From Bacillus sp. AFS088145 (GTDB lineage Bacteria; Bacillota; Bacilli; Bacillales; Bacillaceae_G), in assembly GCF_002564465.1 (NCBI RefSeq), contig NZ_NUUX01000019.1, positions 1 to 64,000 of the forward strand: 64,000 nt of DNA, read 5' to 3'. Each line of letters starts with the position of its first letter. The first letter of the stretch is position 1. The notes beneath the pieces are model-generated. The model searched no databases and was not told the DNA's origin. It saw only the letters and a list, made by a program, of their open reading frames with translations. The position numbers and the translations under genes were made by a program. Of this stretch, positions 46,207 to 56,043 are shown one piece after another.

Positions 46207-47139
46207 TTAATACACTGTTTCTTTAAAGAAGAATCCTGTGTCCAGTGGTCTGTTTACAGGTTGGATTGCTTCGATTTTGTCGAAAAGTTCGTCTTTGATT
46301 TCTTCGTAAGCTTCACGGTCTTCTACACATAGGTCTATAGCTTGTCTGTATAGTTTTGTTACTTCAATGATATACTCTGAAGATTTTAAGACACCATCAA
46401 TTTTGAATGAATCAATACCTGCATCAACTAATTCTTCTAACTCGTTAACAATACAAATATCATTTGGACTCATAATATGCGTTCCATTTTGATCTTCAAA
46501 AATTGGATATTTATTATTACGCTCGTGGTCTACTAAGAACATATTTTCTTCATATTTCTTTTGTTCAACGATTTCTAAATTCTTTCCTTGGTATTCAAAA
46601 TAGTTACCGACAAGTGAACGTTTTGATTGGAACATAGCAGTCATTCCATGTACTTGTACTTCGATTTCTACTTTAGCATTTTCTTTAATTTCAGCAACAG
46701 CTTCAAAGCTTAATTCTCTAGCTAATACCGCACGTTTAGATCCACGTTTACCCCAGTAATTACAAGTAAACCAGTTTGTAGCCGTTGTTTCTGTATTCCA
46801 ATGTAATTGCATATTAGGTGCAATCGCACGTACTGACATAAGAACTGCAGGATCTCCGAATACGATTGCATCCACATTTGCATCTCTTAAAAAAGCAATA
46901 TAATCTTCAATTTCGTCAAGAATTTCATTATGGTAAACGCCATTCATCGCTACATATACTTTTACATTTTTTTTATGTGCAATTTCTACTGCTTCTTTTA
47001 CAGCTTCACGTTTAAATTCGCCCGCTAAGCGTAATCCAAAACGTTGTTCACCAATAATAACTGCGTCTGCACCAGCATCAGCTAATTTATCTATATCATT
47101 TAGGTTAGTTGGCGTAACTAATAATTCAGGCTTGATCAT
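46207..47139 (-). CDS. trhP1: tRNA 5-hydroxyuridine synthesis protein TrhP1 (YrrN)
   Basis: A 310-residue U32-family paralogue of trhP2 lacking the cysteine cluster region. KPELLVTPTNLNDIDKLADAGAD opens the barrel (split: KPELLVTPTN, LNDIDKLADAGAD). The ATG at 47139 follows GGGGAG; its first 14 bases overlap the end of trmR, indicating coupling. It probably partners trhP2. The longer upstream reading is rejected because it lies wholly inside trmR. Confidence 0.88.
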   Translation of the reverse strand: MIKPELLVTPTNLNDIDKLADAGADAVIIGEQRFGLRLAGEFKREAVKEAVEIAHKKNVKVYVAMNGVYHNEILDEIEDYIAFLRDANVDAIVFGDPAVLMSVRAIAPNMQLHWNTETTATNWFTCNYWGKRGSKRAVLARELSFEAVAEIKENAKVEIEVQVHGMTAMFQSKRSLVGNYFEYQGKNLEIVEQKKYEENMFLVDHERNNKYPIFEDQNGTHIMSPNDICIVNELEELVDAGIDSFKIDGVLKSSEYIIEVTKLYRQAIDLCVEDREAYEEIKDELFDKIEAIQPVNRPLDTGFFFKETVY

Positions 47140-47791
47140 TATTAACTCCCCTTTTCTTACTAATAGCAACTCCATCACCAATTGGTATAATTGTCGAATC
47201 ATACTTAGGGTGATTCATTAGCCATTCATTGTAATTTTGAATCTTTTTTATTAAAGCTTTCTTTCGTCGATCATCAACTAAATCCGCACTTTCAGCAACT
47301 TGGCCTTTAAATAGAACATTATCTGAAATGATTACACCTCTGTCCGATAACAAAGGCTCATATAATTCAAAAAATCGTTTATACTGAGCTTTAGCTGCGT
47401 CGATAAAAATAACATCAAATAGTCTGTTCTCAGGCAACTTTTCTTTTAAAAGTAAAGCATCACCTTCTAAAATTAGAATTCGATTACTATAATCGCTTCG
47501 CTCAATAAACTCTTTTGCTTTTCGAATTCTCTCAGCATTTCGCTCCATTGTAACAATCTTCACATTTGGAAACTCTTTTGCCATTCGAATACTTGAATAG
47601 CCTATCGCACTACCAATTTCAAGAATGGAAGTTGGCTGTATTAAATAAAGTAAACCAAGCATAAATTCCATGCCTGCTTTATCCATTATCGGCACATGAT
47701 GCTCAAATGCATAAGTTTCCATTTCTTCTATAAAAGGTTCTCTATGTTTATAAAAATTCGCCAAGTATTGACGAACTAAAACGTCATCCAT
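47126..47791 (-). CDS. trmR: tRNA 5-hydroxyuridine methyltransferase TrmR (YrrM)
   Basis: A 221-residue O-methyltransferase of the class I caffeoyl-CoA type that converts ho5U34 to mo5U34 in B. subtilis. EIGSAIGYSSIRMA is the SAM motif near residue 60, and VIFIDAAKAQYKRFF supplies the metal-binding acid. GGAGG precedes the ATG. First gene of the trmR-trhP1-trhP2-udk run. Confidence 0.92.
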   Translation of the reverse strand: MDDVLVRQYLANFYKHREPFIEEMETYAFEHHVPIMDKAGMEFMLGLLYLIQPTSILEIGSAIGYSSIRMAKEFPNVKIVTMERNAERIRKAKEFIERSDYSNRILILEGDALLLKEKLPENRLFDVIFIDAAKAQYKRFFELYEPLLSDRGVIISDNVLFKGQVAESADLVDDRRKKALIKKIQNYNEWLMNHPKYDSTIIPIGDGVAISKKRGVNNDQA

Positions 47792-47818
47792 TGCTTATAA
47801 AGCCTCCAATAGAAATAC

Positions 47819-47841
47819 AACCTTGTCTAAAAACAAGGTGT
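47819..47841 (-). other. Short stem-loop upstream of trmR
   Basis: ACCTTGT and ACAAGGT form a 7-bp stem in the leader of trmR, about 15 bases before its Shine-Dalgarno. Role unknown. Confidence 0.45.
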
Positions 47842-47958
47842 AAGTAAAATTTCTGTGTATCTGAATTTTTTTAGACCCGTAATATTCTAACATAAAAAAA
47901 AGACCCTTGGCTAGTACCAAGAATAGTTGCAACGCTTTCACTATTTTTTAATTTACAA

Positions 47959-47994
47959 AATTCCTCAGTAGACTATTTATACTACTGAGGAATT
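47959..47994 (-). terminator. Intrinsic terminator of mltG
   Basis: AATTCCTCAGTA and TACTGAGGAATT form a perfect 12-bp stem with a 12-base loop, 30 bases after the mltG stop, followed by UUUUGU on the minus strand. Confidence 0.8.
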
Positions 47995-48025
47995 TAATAT
48001 TTAATATACAAGTATTTCCAACTTT

Positions 48026-49120
48026 TTATTTTATATGCTTTTCTTTTTCAGTATTGTGCTCTTGTAACGATTTTGTAAAGATTACTTTACCTGTTTTATC
48101 AGCAAGGAAATATAAATAATCTGATTTGGCAGGCTCCAGAGCAGCTACTATACTATCAACGCCAGCACTTGCGATTGGTCCTACCGGTAGCCCTTTAACG
48201 TAATAAGTATTATAAGGAGATTTAACTTCTAAATCTTTATATAATACACGTTCTTTATGCTTACCCAATGCATACAAAACTGTAGGATCCGTTTGTAATG
48301 GCATTCCTATTTTAAGTCGATTATAAAATACACTTGAAATTAACTTTCGATCGGTTGTACCAGTTGCTTCTTCCTCAATTAACGAGGCCATTGTTAATGT
48401 CTGATGAGGCGTAAGTTTTTTGTTACTCATTTCTGCTTTATATTGGTCTAAAATTCTCACTGTTTCATTTAGCATCGGTGTGATAATTTCCTCTAAACTC
48501 GGAGTAAAATCCCCATACATATAAGTTGAAGGATATAAGTACCCTTCTAATGGATAGCGAATCCCAGGTTTAAAAATATCATTCGTTATTAATTGAGGAA
48601 ACTTTTTTTGTAGCCCCTGAATAAATGCTTTATCATTCAACTGTTTTAGTACAGTTGCTTGATCTAATTTAAATTCTTTTGCAATAATCGCTGCGATTTC
48701 GTTTAATTGAGAACCTTCAGGAATCATTAAATTCTTTACTGCAACCTGATATTTACCACCTACCTGTAAGTGGTTTACAATCGTTGCAACCCCTTGGTTT
48801 TCGCTAAAATGATAATTCCCAGATTTTAGACTAGCGTTGTTATGCAACTTCACATATAGTTTAAAAATTGATGTATTTTTTATTAAGTTTTTCTTTTTAA
48901 AAATTGCTGCAATATTATCAACAGAGCTTCCTTCAGGAATTGTTACCAATTTAATTTGTTTATTTGCTGAATTTACAGGTTTTAACATATATTTATAAGT
49001 TGCAAAACCCGCTCCAACTACGACAATACAAGCAATAATTAAATATGTAAAAATAAGCATACCTCTGCTTTTTTTATTTGTATTCTTGTATCCATTTTTA
49101 TTAAAATCATTAAATGACAA
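48026..49120 (-). CDS. mltG: Endolytic murein transglycosylase MltG (YrrL)
   Basis: A 364-residue membrane-anchored lytic transglycosylase that cuts nascent glycan strands. One membrane segment (about 22-44), a LysM-like subdomain (about 55-110) and the YceG catalytic domain with LIEEEA (catalytic Glu in MASLIEEEATGTTDRK). The start is TTG, nine bases after AAGGAGG; no better ATG exists. Expressed separately from yrzB, which ends in its own terminator upstream. Confidence 0.92.
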   Translation of the reverse strand: MSFNDFNKNGYKNTNKKSRGMLIFTYLIIACIVVVGAGFATYKYMLKPVNSANKQIKLVTIPEGSSVDNIAAIFKKKNLIKNTSIFKLYVKLHNNASLKSGNYHFSENQGVATIVNHLQVGGKYQVAVKNLMIPEGSQLNEIAAIIAKEFKLDQATVLKQLNDKAFIQGLQKKFPQLITNDIFKPGIRYPLEGYLYPSTYMYGDFTPSLEEIITPMLNETVRILDQYKAEMSNKKLTPHQTLTMASLIEEEATGTTDRKLISSVFYNRLKIGMPLQTDPTVLYALGKHKERVLYKDLEVKSPYNTYYVKGLPVGPIASAGVDSIVAALEPAKSDYLYFLADKTGKVIFTKSLQEHNTEKEKHIK

Positions 49121-49191
49121 ACTTATCTACCTCCTTTTCCACGTTATAGTATACTACAAATATGTGCTAAATCGGCAATTTTCTACATAAA

Positions 49192-49228
49192 AAAAATGCT
49201 AAACACTTTATAAGCGCTTAGCATTTTT
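49192..49228 (-). terminator. Intrinsic terminator after yrzB
   Basis: AAAAATGCTAA and TTAGCATTTTT form an 11-bp stem with a U run, 14 bases after the yrzB stop; it ends the ireB-ruvX-yrzB operon. Confidence 0.88.
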
Positions 49229-49241
49229 AAATCCAAAGATA

Positions 49242-49532
49242 TTATTCTCCTTCTTCTTCGTCAAAGAAAGTGTTTAATACTTCTTCAACCATTTCCCACT
49301 CTTCGTCAGATTCGATTGGATATAACTCTCCATCTTCACCATCTTCTGCAGGAATGAAGCTTGATGCATGGTAGATTGGGTCTCCATCTTCATCAAACTC
49401 TTGTCCAACTGGACTATAAATTACGTATGATTTACCATAATCATCTGATTCAAAAGTCATGATAATATTACAAAGTATCTCATTACCTTCCTCATCGACG
49501 ATTGTAATTTGTCTGTCTTCACCGTGTTCCAT
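49242..49532 (-). CDS. yrzB: DUF1292 acidic protein YrzB
   Basis: A 96-residue strongly acidic protein of the DUF1292 family ([10 protein letters not shown] near the N-terminus, YVIYSPVG, late acidic [18 protein letters not shown]). Conserved downstream of ruvX in Firmicutes; function unknown. It lies 109 bases after ruvX. Confidence 0.9.
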   Translation of the reverse strand: MEHGEDRQITIVDEEGNEILCNIIMTFESDDYGKSYVIYSPVGQEFDEDGDPIYHASSFIPAEDGEDGELYPIESDEEWEMVEEVLNTFFDEEEGE

Positions 49533-49641
49533 TTATATCACCTCAATTATTTTAATCCTTTTATGTATAAGTGAATAGTTGGAGGGGCCGCAAAAATAAG
49601 TTATACTGCAAGTATTGTCGGCCATTCCCCATTCTTCTTTA

Positions 49642-50058
49642 TCACTTTATACTATCTAAGTAGTTTTGTAAAATAACTACTGCTGCCATTTTATCGATTA
49701 CTAGTTTTCTTTTCTTACGACTTACGTCAGCAGAGATTAGAAAACGTTCGGCAGCCATTGTTGAAAGTCTTTCATCCCATAGTATAACCGGAAGATTGAA
49801 TTCTTCTTCAAGCATTTTTCCAAAACGCGTACAAGCTTCACCACGTTCTCCAATACTTCCGTTCATATTTTTAGGTAAGCCTACAACTATTTTTTCGATT
49901 TCGTAGCTGTCGATGATTTCTTTTAGTCGGTCTAGTCCAAATTTCTGACGTTCTTCATCAATTTTGACTGTCTCAATACCTTGAGCTGTCCAACCAAGAG
50001 CATCACTTACAGCTACACCAATTGTTTTAGTACCTACATCTAGCCCAAGTGCTCTCAT
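49642..50058 (-). CDS. ruvX: Holliday junction resolvase RuvX (YqgF/YrrK)
   Basis: A 138-residue RNase H-fold nuclease involved in pre-16S rRNA 5' processing and possibly recombination. [26 protein letters not shown] and [10 protein letters not shown] carry the conserved acidic residues. It is four bases downstream of ireB. Confidence 0.94.
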   Translation of the reverse strand: MRALGLDVGTKTIGVAVSDALGWTAQGIETVKIDEERQKFGLDRLKEIIDSYEIEKIVVGLPKNMNGSIGERGEACTRFGKMLEEEFNLPVILWDERLSTMAAERFLISADVSRKKRKLVIDKMAAVVILQNYLDSIK

Positions 50059-50061
50059 TAA

Positions 50062-50328
50062 TTATTCTCCACGATGTTGTAGTAAGTAAGATTTAACTAA
50101 TTCTTCAATGATTTCATCACGTTCTAATTTTTTCATCATACTTCTTGCGTCATTGTGACGAGGAATGTATGCAGGATCACCTGATAATAAGTATCCTACT
50201 ATTTGATTGATTGGATTATAGCCTTTTTCTTGTAACGCGTCATGAACCTTTAACAAAACTTCATTAACTCGTATATCTTGACCTTCATCTTGCAAACTAA
50301 ACTTCATCGTTTTATCAAATGAATCCAT
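50062..50328 (-). CDS. ireB: IreB/YrzL (DUF965) protein
   Basis: An 88-residue protein matching the IreB family, a small phosphorylated regulator in the PASTA kinase pathway of enterococci. SFDKTMKFS at the N-terminus carries the candidate phospho-threonine, and [19 protein letters not shown] is diagnostic. The ATG at 50328 follows GGGGTG; a start three codons upstream is rejected. Conserved between alaS and ruvX. Confidence 0.93.
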   Translation of the reverse strand: MDSFDKTMKFSLQDEGQDIRVNEVLLKVHDALQEKGYNPINQIVGYLLSGDPAYIPRHNDARSMMKKLERDEIIEELVKSYLLQHRGE

Positions 50329-50442
50329 ACAAAGCACCCCACTTATCCGTATATTTTTAGCTAATTACATTGTACCATTTTTATTACGCAGTTACGAATC
50401 AGCTAAAAATTTTTATATCTGTTATTGTACACGATTTTTGTA

Positions 50443-53094
50443 TTATTTTGAAATCGTATTCATCCATTTTTCAACAAAAGCAACAGCCTCGTCTAATTTT
50501 GAAGGATCTTTACCGCCAGCTTGAGCCATATCAGGACGGCCTCCGCCTCCTCCGCCACAAATTGAAGCAGCTTCTTTTATTAGATTTCCTGCATGATATC
50601 CTTGACCTACTAAATCTTTTGTAACACCAGCAATTAAGTTTACTTTACCTTCATTAGCAGAACCAAGTAATACAACAACAGAACCAATTTTATTTTTAAG
50701 GTCATCAACCATTGTGCGAAGACTATTCATATCTGCTCCATTTACTTTAGCAGCGACGAATTTTACTCCATTTACTTCTTTCACATTATTACTAATATTT
50801 CCTGCTTCAATATTGCTTAATTTTGAAGAAAGTGAATCATTCTCTTTTTGTACTTGTTTTAAATCTGATTGTAAAGTTTCAATACGAGTAACGACGTCTT
50901 TTGTATTTGATTTTAATAGGCTAGCTGCCTCTTTAAGTTGACCAATTTGTTCTTGCATATATTCGTAAGCTGATTTGCCAGTTACTGCTTCAATACGGCG
51001 CGTACCAGCTCCAATTCCTGACTCAGAAATTATTTTAAATGTACCGATAGATGCTGTGTTATCAACATGACATCCACCACATAGCTCAAGACTATAATCT
51101 CCAACTTGTACTACTCGTACTACATCACCATATTTTTCACCAAATAATGCCATTGCTCCCATTGCTTTTGCTTCAGCAATTGCTTTTTCAGAAATTTGAA
51201 CTGGAATGCTTTCCCAAATTTTTTCATTCACAATTTTTTCAATTATTTCAAGTTCTTCAGACGTTACTTGACCGAAATGTGAGAAGTCAAAACGTAAGCG
51301 TTCTTGGTTTACTAATGAACCAGCTTGATTTACATGAGTTCCAAGTACATCCTTTAATGCTTGGTGTAATAAGTGAGTAGCTGTGTGGTTCTTGACAATA
51401 CTTGAACGGTTAGCTTTATTAATTGTTGATTCAACTTTAGCACCAACTGATAACGCACCTTCAACAACCTTCACTCGATGTAAATTTTGTCCGTTTGGAG
51501 CTTTTTGAACATCAAGCACTTCTACCTTTAAACCAGGAGCAGTTAAAGTTCCACGGTCTGCAATTTGACCTCCACTTTCAGCGTAGAAAGGAGTTACATC
51601 AAGAATTAAATGAGCTTCTTCGCCATTTGCTACATCTTCAACTTTTTCTCCGTCTTGTACTAGAACAAGAACTGTAGATTCAACCGAACCTTCGCTATAA
51701 CCTACAAAAGCTGAAGTTTCCTTGATTTCACGAAGTGCTTCACTTTGTACCTGCATTGAGTCAACATCTTGTCTAGCAGAACGAGCACGCTCACGTTGTT
51801 TTTCCATTTCAACTTCGAAACCGTCATGATCAACTGTTAATCCTTCTTCTTCTGCATATTCTTCTGTTAATTCAATCGGGAATCCATATGTGTCATAAAG
51901 ACGGAAAACATCCTCACCTTTAATTACAGAACTTCCTTTTGCTTTCGCATCCTTCATTACATTTGTAAGAAGTGATAATCCTTCATGTAATGTTTCATGG
52001 AAACGCTCTTCCTCATTTTTAATTACTTTTTGAATGAACGGTACTTTTTCTTTCACATTTGGATAGTAGCTTTCCATAATTTCTGCAACAACTGGAACAA
52101 GTTCAAACATAAATGGACGTTCAATACCTAATTTTTTAGCAAAACGAACAGCACGACGGATTAATCGACGTAATACATATCCGCGACCTTCATTTGAAGG
52201 AAGAGCGCCATCTGCAACAGCAAAAGATACTGTACGTATATGGTCAGCAATTACTTTAAAAGCAGTATCTTGATCTAATTGTCCATTTCGATATTTTTGA
52301 CCAGAAATTGTTTCAACAACATTGATAATCGGCATAAATAAATCAGTGTCAAAGTTTGTGTCTACTTCTTGTAGTACACTTGCCATACGCTCTAAGCCCA
52401 TGCCAGTATCAATGTTTTTGTTTGGTAATTCAGGGTATTCTTTACGGTCTAAACCATCTTTTGAATTAAATTGAGAGAATACAATATTCCAAATTTCTAA
52501 ATATCGATCATTTTCTAAATCCTCTTTTAATAATTTAATTCCAATGTTTTCTGGATCATATTTTGTTCCACGATCATAGAAAATTTCTGTACATGGTCCA
52601 CATGGTCCTTCACCAATTTCCCAGAAGTTACCTTCTAACAGGATAATATGCTCAGGATCTAATCCTAATTTAATCCATAAATCATACGTTTCTTTATCTT
52701 CAGGATAAACAGTAACGAATAATTTTTCTTTTTCAAAACCAAACCATTCAGATGAAGTTAAAAGTTCCCAACCCCATGTTACAGCTTCTTCACGGAAATA
52801 ATCTCCGATTGAAAAATTACCTAGCATTTCAAAAAATGTATGGTGACGAGCTGTTTTCCCAACATTCTCAATATCATTTGTTCGAATAGATTTTTGTGAA
52901 TTTGTTATCCTTGGGTTCTCTGGAATTACTCGACCATCAAAATATTTTTTTAATGTTGCTACACCACTATTAATCCATAATAAAGTTGGATCTTCTACTG
53001 GTACTAAAGATGCACTTGGCTCAATAGAGTGACCTTTTTCTTTAAAGAAGTCTAAGTACATTTGGCGAATTTGAGCAGCAGTTAGCTTTTTCAT
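50443..53094 (-). CDS. alaS: Alanyl-tRNA synthetase
   Basis: An 883-residue class II synthetase. The N-terminal catalytic domain (1-about 450) shows TSNSQKSIR-like motif 1 (here [11 protein letters not shown]) and [15 protein letters not shown]. The editing domain has HTATHLLH and the zinc residues CGGCHVDN, and the C-terminal oligomerisation domain ends in [15 protein letters not shown]. The ATG at 53094 follows GGAGGTTAATATA. Controlled by an alanine T-box leader. Confidence 0.97.
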   Translation of the reverse strand: MKKLTAAQIRQMYLDFFKEKGHSIEPSASLVPVEDPTLLWINSGVATLKKYFDGRVIPENPRITNSQKSIRTNDIENVGKTARHHTFFEMLGNFSIGDYFREEAVTWGWELLTSSEWFGFEKEKLFVTVYPEDKETYDLWIKLGLDPEHIILLEGNFWEIGEGPCGPCTEIFYDRGTKYDPENIGIKLLKEDLENDRYLEIWNIVFSQFNSKDGLDRKEYPELPNKNIDTGMGLERMASVLQEVDTNFDTDLFMPIINVVETISGQKYRNGQLDQDTAFKVIADHIRTVSFAVADGALPSNEGRGYVLRRLIRRAVRFAKKLGIERPFMFELVPVVAEIMESYYPNVKEKVPFIQKVIKNEEERFHETLHEGLSLLTNVMKDAKAKGSSVIKGEDVFRLYDTYGFPIELTEEYAEEEGLTVDHDGFEVEMEKQRERARSARQDVDSMQVQSEALREIKETSAFVGYSEGSVESTVLVLVQDGEKVEDVANGEEAHLILDVTPFYAESGGQIADRGTLTAPGLKVEVLDVQKAPNGQNLHRVKVVEGALSVGAKVESTINKANRSSIVKNHTATHLLHQALKDVLGTHVNQAGSLVNQERLRFDFSHFGQVTSEELEIIEKIVNEKIWESIPVQISEKAIAEAKAMGAMALFGEKYGDVVRVVQVGDYSLELCGGCHVDNTASIGTFKIISESGIGAGTRRIEAVTGKSAYEYMQEQIGQLKEAASLLKSNTKDVVTRIETLQSDLKQVQKENDSLSSKLSNIEAGNISNNVKEVNGVKFVAAKVNGADMNSLRTMVDDLKNKIGSVVVLLGSANEGKVNLIAGVTKDLVGQGYHAGNLIKEAASICGGGGGGRPDMAQAGGKDPSKLDEAVAFVEKWMNTISK

Positions 53095-53141
53095 TATATT
53101 AACCTCCATTTAGTAAATTTATAATGTTATAAAAACAAAAA

Positions 53142-53400
53142 AATCCCGTCCCTAAAACAGGGACGAGATTTACTCGCGATACCACCCTGATTATGAATAG
53201 AAAGCTTATTGCTTAGACAAAATGCCTCGAAGTCTATTCATCACCTCAAGAGACCGTAACGTGGTCTGACGCGTCAGTGATTAGCTGCATTCAGGAGTAG
53301 CTTTTCTGTCACCCTTCATTAAAGTTTCTTTCAGCCTAGGAAACTTCTCTCTTTTGCATACGCTTAAATGGTTTAGTGACATACTTGTTCCTTCAAAATT
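53142..53400 (-). promoter_or_regulatory. T-box riboswitch leader of alaS, alanine specifier
   Basis: The minus strand carries the T-box AGGGTGGTATCGCG (53175-53188), followed by a terminator stem AATCTCGTCCCT / AGGGACGGGATT (53142-53170) with a T run. Stem I contains CAGAAAAGCUACUCC, where GCU-A fits the alanine specifier. It senses uncharged tRNA-Ala. Confidence 0.95.
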
Positions 53401-53450
53401 TTGCAAATATAAATTGTATGAAAAAATAGTATCATTGTCAAAAATGAAAG

Positions 53451-54518
53451 TCAAGTTGAGAGACGTTCTTTTCTATTACTGTAATAGCGAATAACAGAAA
53501 TGATGACAACTAATAATGGTACGGCAATTAACAAGCCAATAAAACCAGCTATTTCCCCTGCAACTAATAATGAAAACATAATAATAACTGGATGAATATG
53601 AATTGACTTTCCAATTATCATCGGAGAAAGGACGTTACCTTCGATCAATTGTAAAATAATTAATGTAATACCTACTCTAATTAATAAACTTGTCCCTTCC
53701 GAAGCGGCTAGAAACAGAGTTGGTACAGCTCCAATAACAGGTCCGAAATACGGAATGATATCTGTTATTCCAATGACCACTCCTAATACTAGCGCATATT
53801 TCATTCGAACAATCCATAGAAATATTGTTGCTAATACAAATAGTAAAAAACAAACTAATATTTGACCACGAATATATTTTCCAAATGTATTATTAAGTTC
53901 TTTTGCTAAACCCTTTGCTTCATATCGCCATTTGTAAGGGATAATTTTCCAAAACATATTCGATAAGACCTTATAGTCTTTTAAAAAGTAAAAAACGATA
54001 AACGGAATGATAAATAGTGAAATAATATTATTTACTAATTGCTTCATCCATTCACCAGATTTATTCAATAATGATAATCCCGATTTTTCAGCACCATTAA
54101 TCATTAAATCAACACGATTATGAAGAAAAATTGGCATCCTCGAAGTCTTTCGTTCGATTTTGGATAAGAAATTATCATATAATGCCATGACTTTAGGAAA
54201 AGCTCTTAAAATATCTTGCCACTGTTGTTTAAAAATAGGGAGTAATAAATAAAGCCCTAGTACACACCCTCCAAAAAATAATAAATAGATCAATAAAATC
54301 GCAATTACTCGTTTTATCCCTTTATTATGAATATATTCAATTGCTGGATGTAACAAATAGGCAATGATTAAACCAATCAAAAATGGAACCATCGATTTTA
54401 AAACACCAATTACAATATGCAAATAAACCGGTTTTAAATAATAAAAAACGATTCCAACTAATCCAATTAGCAAAATTAAACATAATCGGTATATCCATTT
54501 TAACTTTAAACCGTCCAT
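53451..54518 (-). CDS. yrrI: AI-2E family transporter YrrI
   Basis: A 355-residue membrane protein of the AI-2E/UPF0118 family with about seven or eight hydrophobic segments, including GVVIGITDIIPYFGPVIGA and GEIAGFIGLLIAVPLLVV. Substrate unknown; family members include sodium/proton antiporters and permeases. The ATG at 54518 follows GGAGG; a longer reading from 54557 crosses a hairpin and lacks a Shine-Dalgarno. Its ribosome site is inside the hairpin at 54526-54549. Confidence 0.9.
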   Translation of the reverse strand: MDGLKLKWIYRLCLILLIGLVGIVFYYLKPVYLHIVIGVLKSMVPFLIGLIIAYLLHPAIEYIHNKGIKRVIAILLIYLLFFGGCVLGLYLLLPIFKQQWQDILRAFPKVMALYDNFLSKIERKTSRMPIFLHNRVDLMINGAEKSGLSLLNKSGEWMKQLVNNIISLFIIPFIVFYFLKDYKVLSNMFWKIIPYKWRYEAKGLAKELNNTFGKYIRGQILVCFLLFVLATIFLWIVRMKYALVLGVVIGITDIIPYFGPVIGAVPTLFLAASEGTSLLIRVGITLIILQLIEGNVLSPMIIGKSIHIHPVIIMFSLLVAGEIAGFIGLLIAVPLLVVIISVIRYYSNRKERLST

Positions 54519-54525
54519 AAAAAAC

Positions 54526-54549
54526 CTCCATACTGATAATAGTATGGAG
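54526..54549 (-). terminator. Terminator-like hairpin carrying the yrrI Shine-Dalgarno
   Basis: On the minus strand CTCCATACT pairs perfectly with AGTATGGAG (6-base loop), followed by GTTTTTTATG, where ATG is the yrrI start. GGAGG is the Shine-Dalgarno, so the 3' arm, U-tract and start codon are fused. It ends the upstream acetyltransferase gene and can hide the yrrI ribosome site. Confidence 0.8.
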
Positions 54550-54557
54550 AATTTCAA

Positions 54558-55121
54558 TTAAATTATGTGACTCGTTAAAAATTTTACAAAGTCTTCTCTC
54601 TTAACAACATTCAATACACATTTCGTTTTTGCCTCTTTTTCAACGATTGTTAGTTCATTTGGAAATTCCTTCTCTACACCAATTGTCATATAAGCTAATT
54701 TCTCTTGTGCACGCCTTGATCTAGTATTCGACTCTTTTGCTCCAGCAAAAACATAATCCATTTTCAACTCGTTAAAAGCAATTTTTAAAATTTCTATTTT
54801 TGAAGCCTCATTATACCCTTGCCCCCAAAATGGAACCCCTATCCAGGTGCCAATATGGCAAATTCCATCACCTCGGTCAATATGCTTTAAACTAGTTATA
54901 CCGACTACCTCATCTTGTTCGTTCAATATTATCCGATTTATTATTTTACCATCTAATTCCTGCTGAACAATATAGCTAATAAATCCGATTGTATCATCAA
55001 TATGATCTACTTTTATTCCTAAAACATCTTTCACACCTGAATCTGATGATAAATTAAATACCTGCTCTGCATACTTTAAATCATTCTTAACAAGCTTAAC
55101 TCCCACTCCCATATTTACCAT
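54558..55121 (-). CDS. RimJ/RimL-type GNAT acetyltransferase
   Basis: A 187-residue acetyltransferase. HIGTWIGVPFWGQGYNEASK (about residues 95-114) is the acetyl-CoA-binding turn, and AGAKESNTRSRRAQEKLAYM is the late helix typical of RimJ/RimL enzymes. Substrate unknown. The exact start is uncertain among ATG 55121, ATG 55112 and a GTG shortly after, since GGGAG lies between them. It shares an mRNA with yrrI only if the intervening hairpin is read through. Confidence 0.82.
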   Translation of the reverse strand: MVNMGVGVKLVKNDLKYAEQVFNLSSDSGVKDVLGIKVDHIDDTIGFISYIVQQELDGKIINRIILNEQDEVVGITSLKHIDRGDGICHIGTWIGVPFWGQGYNEASKIEILKIAFNELKMDYVFAGAKESNTRSRRAQEKLAYMTIGVEKEFPNELTIVEKEAKTKCVLNVVKREDFVKFLTSHII

Positions 55122-55376
55122 CTCTTTTCCATGTTTTTATATATGATAAAAGATGATGACCATTTTCTCAATGAAAAAACTTTAAATAAATTAGGATTGT
55201 ATGATTAGGATTGTATTGGATTTAAAATATTAAATGAATCTTATTGATAATATAATTCATGTTATTACAATAAGTTGATGTTCGATTTTAATTGACCTAC
55301 AAGCTGATTAACAATTTGTTATGCTACTTTTAAGTAAAGGATATTAAATTAGGGGGTTTTAGTGTAACTATTATTT

Positions 55377-55515
55377 ATGAATAAGTTGATTGAAACGAAA
55401 AGGATGCTCGACTCCTATGGGATAAGCGGGAAGGCTAAAGACCCCGCAGGCTCGCCGAGGAGGCTAAAGAATCTAGCCCCATGGAAAGCGGAGCACCCCG
55501 TAGTGGACATCAACC
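55377..55515 (+). repeat. Dispersed Bacillaceae repeat, full copy
   Basis: A GC-richer block in AT-rich surroundings: AAGTTGATTG, then CTCGACTCCTATGGGA, GACCCCGCAGGCTCGCCGAG, GGAGGCTAAAG and GGAAAGCGGAGCACC, ending near GGACATCAACC. The start matches the fragment at 1-44 in the opposite orientation. I recall this intergenic family from many Bacillaceae genomes. It can be read as a 60-codon ORF but has no ribosome site, and that reading is an artefact of the repeat. The 250 bases before it (55122-55376) show nothing else. Confidence 0.8.
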
Positions 55516-55562
55516 ACACCCTTTTACGAAAATTTGGTAATACTCTTTTTCGGCAATAAAAA

Positions 55563-55587
55563 AGCACATGCCCTATAGACATGTGCT
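55563..55587 (-). terminator. Intrinsic terminator of yrzQ
   Basis: AGCACATG and CATGTGCT form an 8-bp stem followed by UUUUUUAUU on the minus strand, eight bases after the yrzQ stop. Confidence 0.88.
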
Positions 55588-55594
55588 CAAAAAA

Positions 55595-55729
55595 TTAAAG
55601 CATTTTTTTCAATGACTTTCTCATACGTTTCATGTTCTTTGAAGTAAGCCATTTGTTATCGTACATTAACTTCATCGCAAGTGCACCTGCACCTAAACCT
55701 AAACCTAATAAAGAGCTTTTTCTAGCCAT
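55595..55729 (-). CDS. yrzQ: YrzQ-like DUF3918 small protein
   Basis: A 44-residue protein: a Gly/Leu-rich hydrophobic N-terminus (SSLLGLGLGAGALAMKLMY) and a very basic C-terminus (NMKRMRKSLKKML). TAGGAGTGGG precedes the ATG. It matches the DUF3918/YrzQ type in size, the KRMRK tail and its place next to yrzR. Function unknown. Confidence 0.78.
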   Translation of the reverse strand: MARKSSLLGLGLGAGALAMKLMYDNKWLTSKNMKRMRKSLKKML

Positions 55730-55742
55730 CAATTACCCACTC

Positions 55743-55931
55743 CTACATACTAAGTTTTCGATCCTCTTCGTCAAACAAATCATCTAACGAACTTAACGTA
55801 CCATCTTCTTCAACTTGGTGGGTATAAATTATACCTTTATTAATTGTTAGTTCAATATAACATCCCCAACAATAATATTGATTTACACCTATTTTCCCTA
55901 AGTCTTTACTATGACAATTTGGACAAATCAC
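55743..55931 (-). CDS. yrzR: YrzR-like zinc-ribbon protein
   Basis: A 62-residue protein with a compact zinc ribbon: CPNC at residues 3-6 and CWGC at about 21-24, followed by an acidic tail (SSLDDLFDEEDRKL). It begins with GTG behind AAGGGAG. Conserved between yrzQ and recD2; function unknown. Confidence 0.8.
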   Translation of the reverse strand: MICPNCHSKDLGKIGVNQYYCWGCYIELTINKGIIYTHQVEEDGTLSSLDDLFDEEDRKLSM

Positions 55932-56043
55932 AACGCTCGCTCCCTTAGCCTAAAAAAGGCAATGTTTCTAAGCATTGTGACCAAATTTTCATAAAAATAT
56001 ACGTTAGTACAGGAATCGTCTTGCACTATATATTCTTAGTCAT

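Noticed and set aside
55377-55559. 60-codon plus-strand ORF
   Set aside because: It lies on a dispersed repeat, has no ribosome site, and its translation is typical of spurious proteins read from this repeat family.
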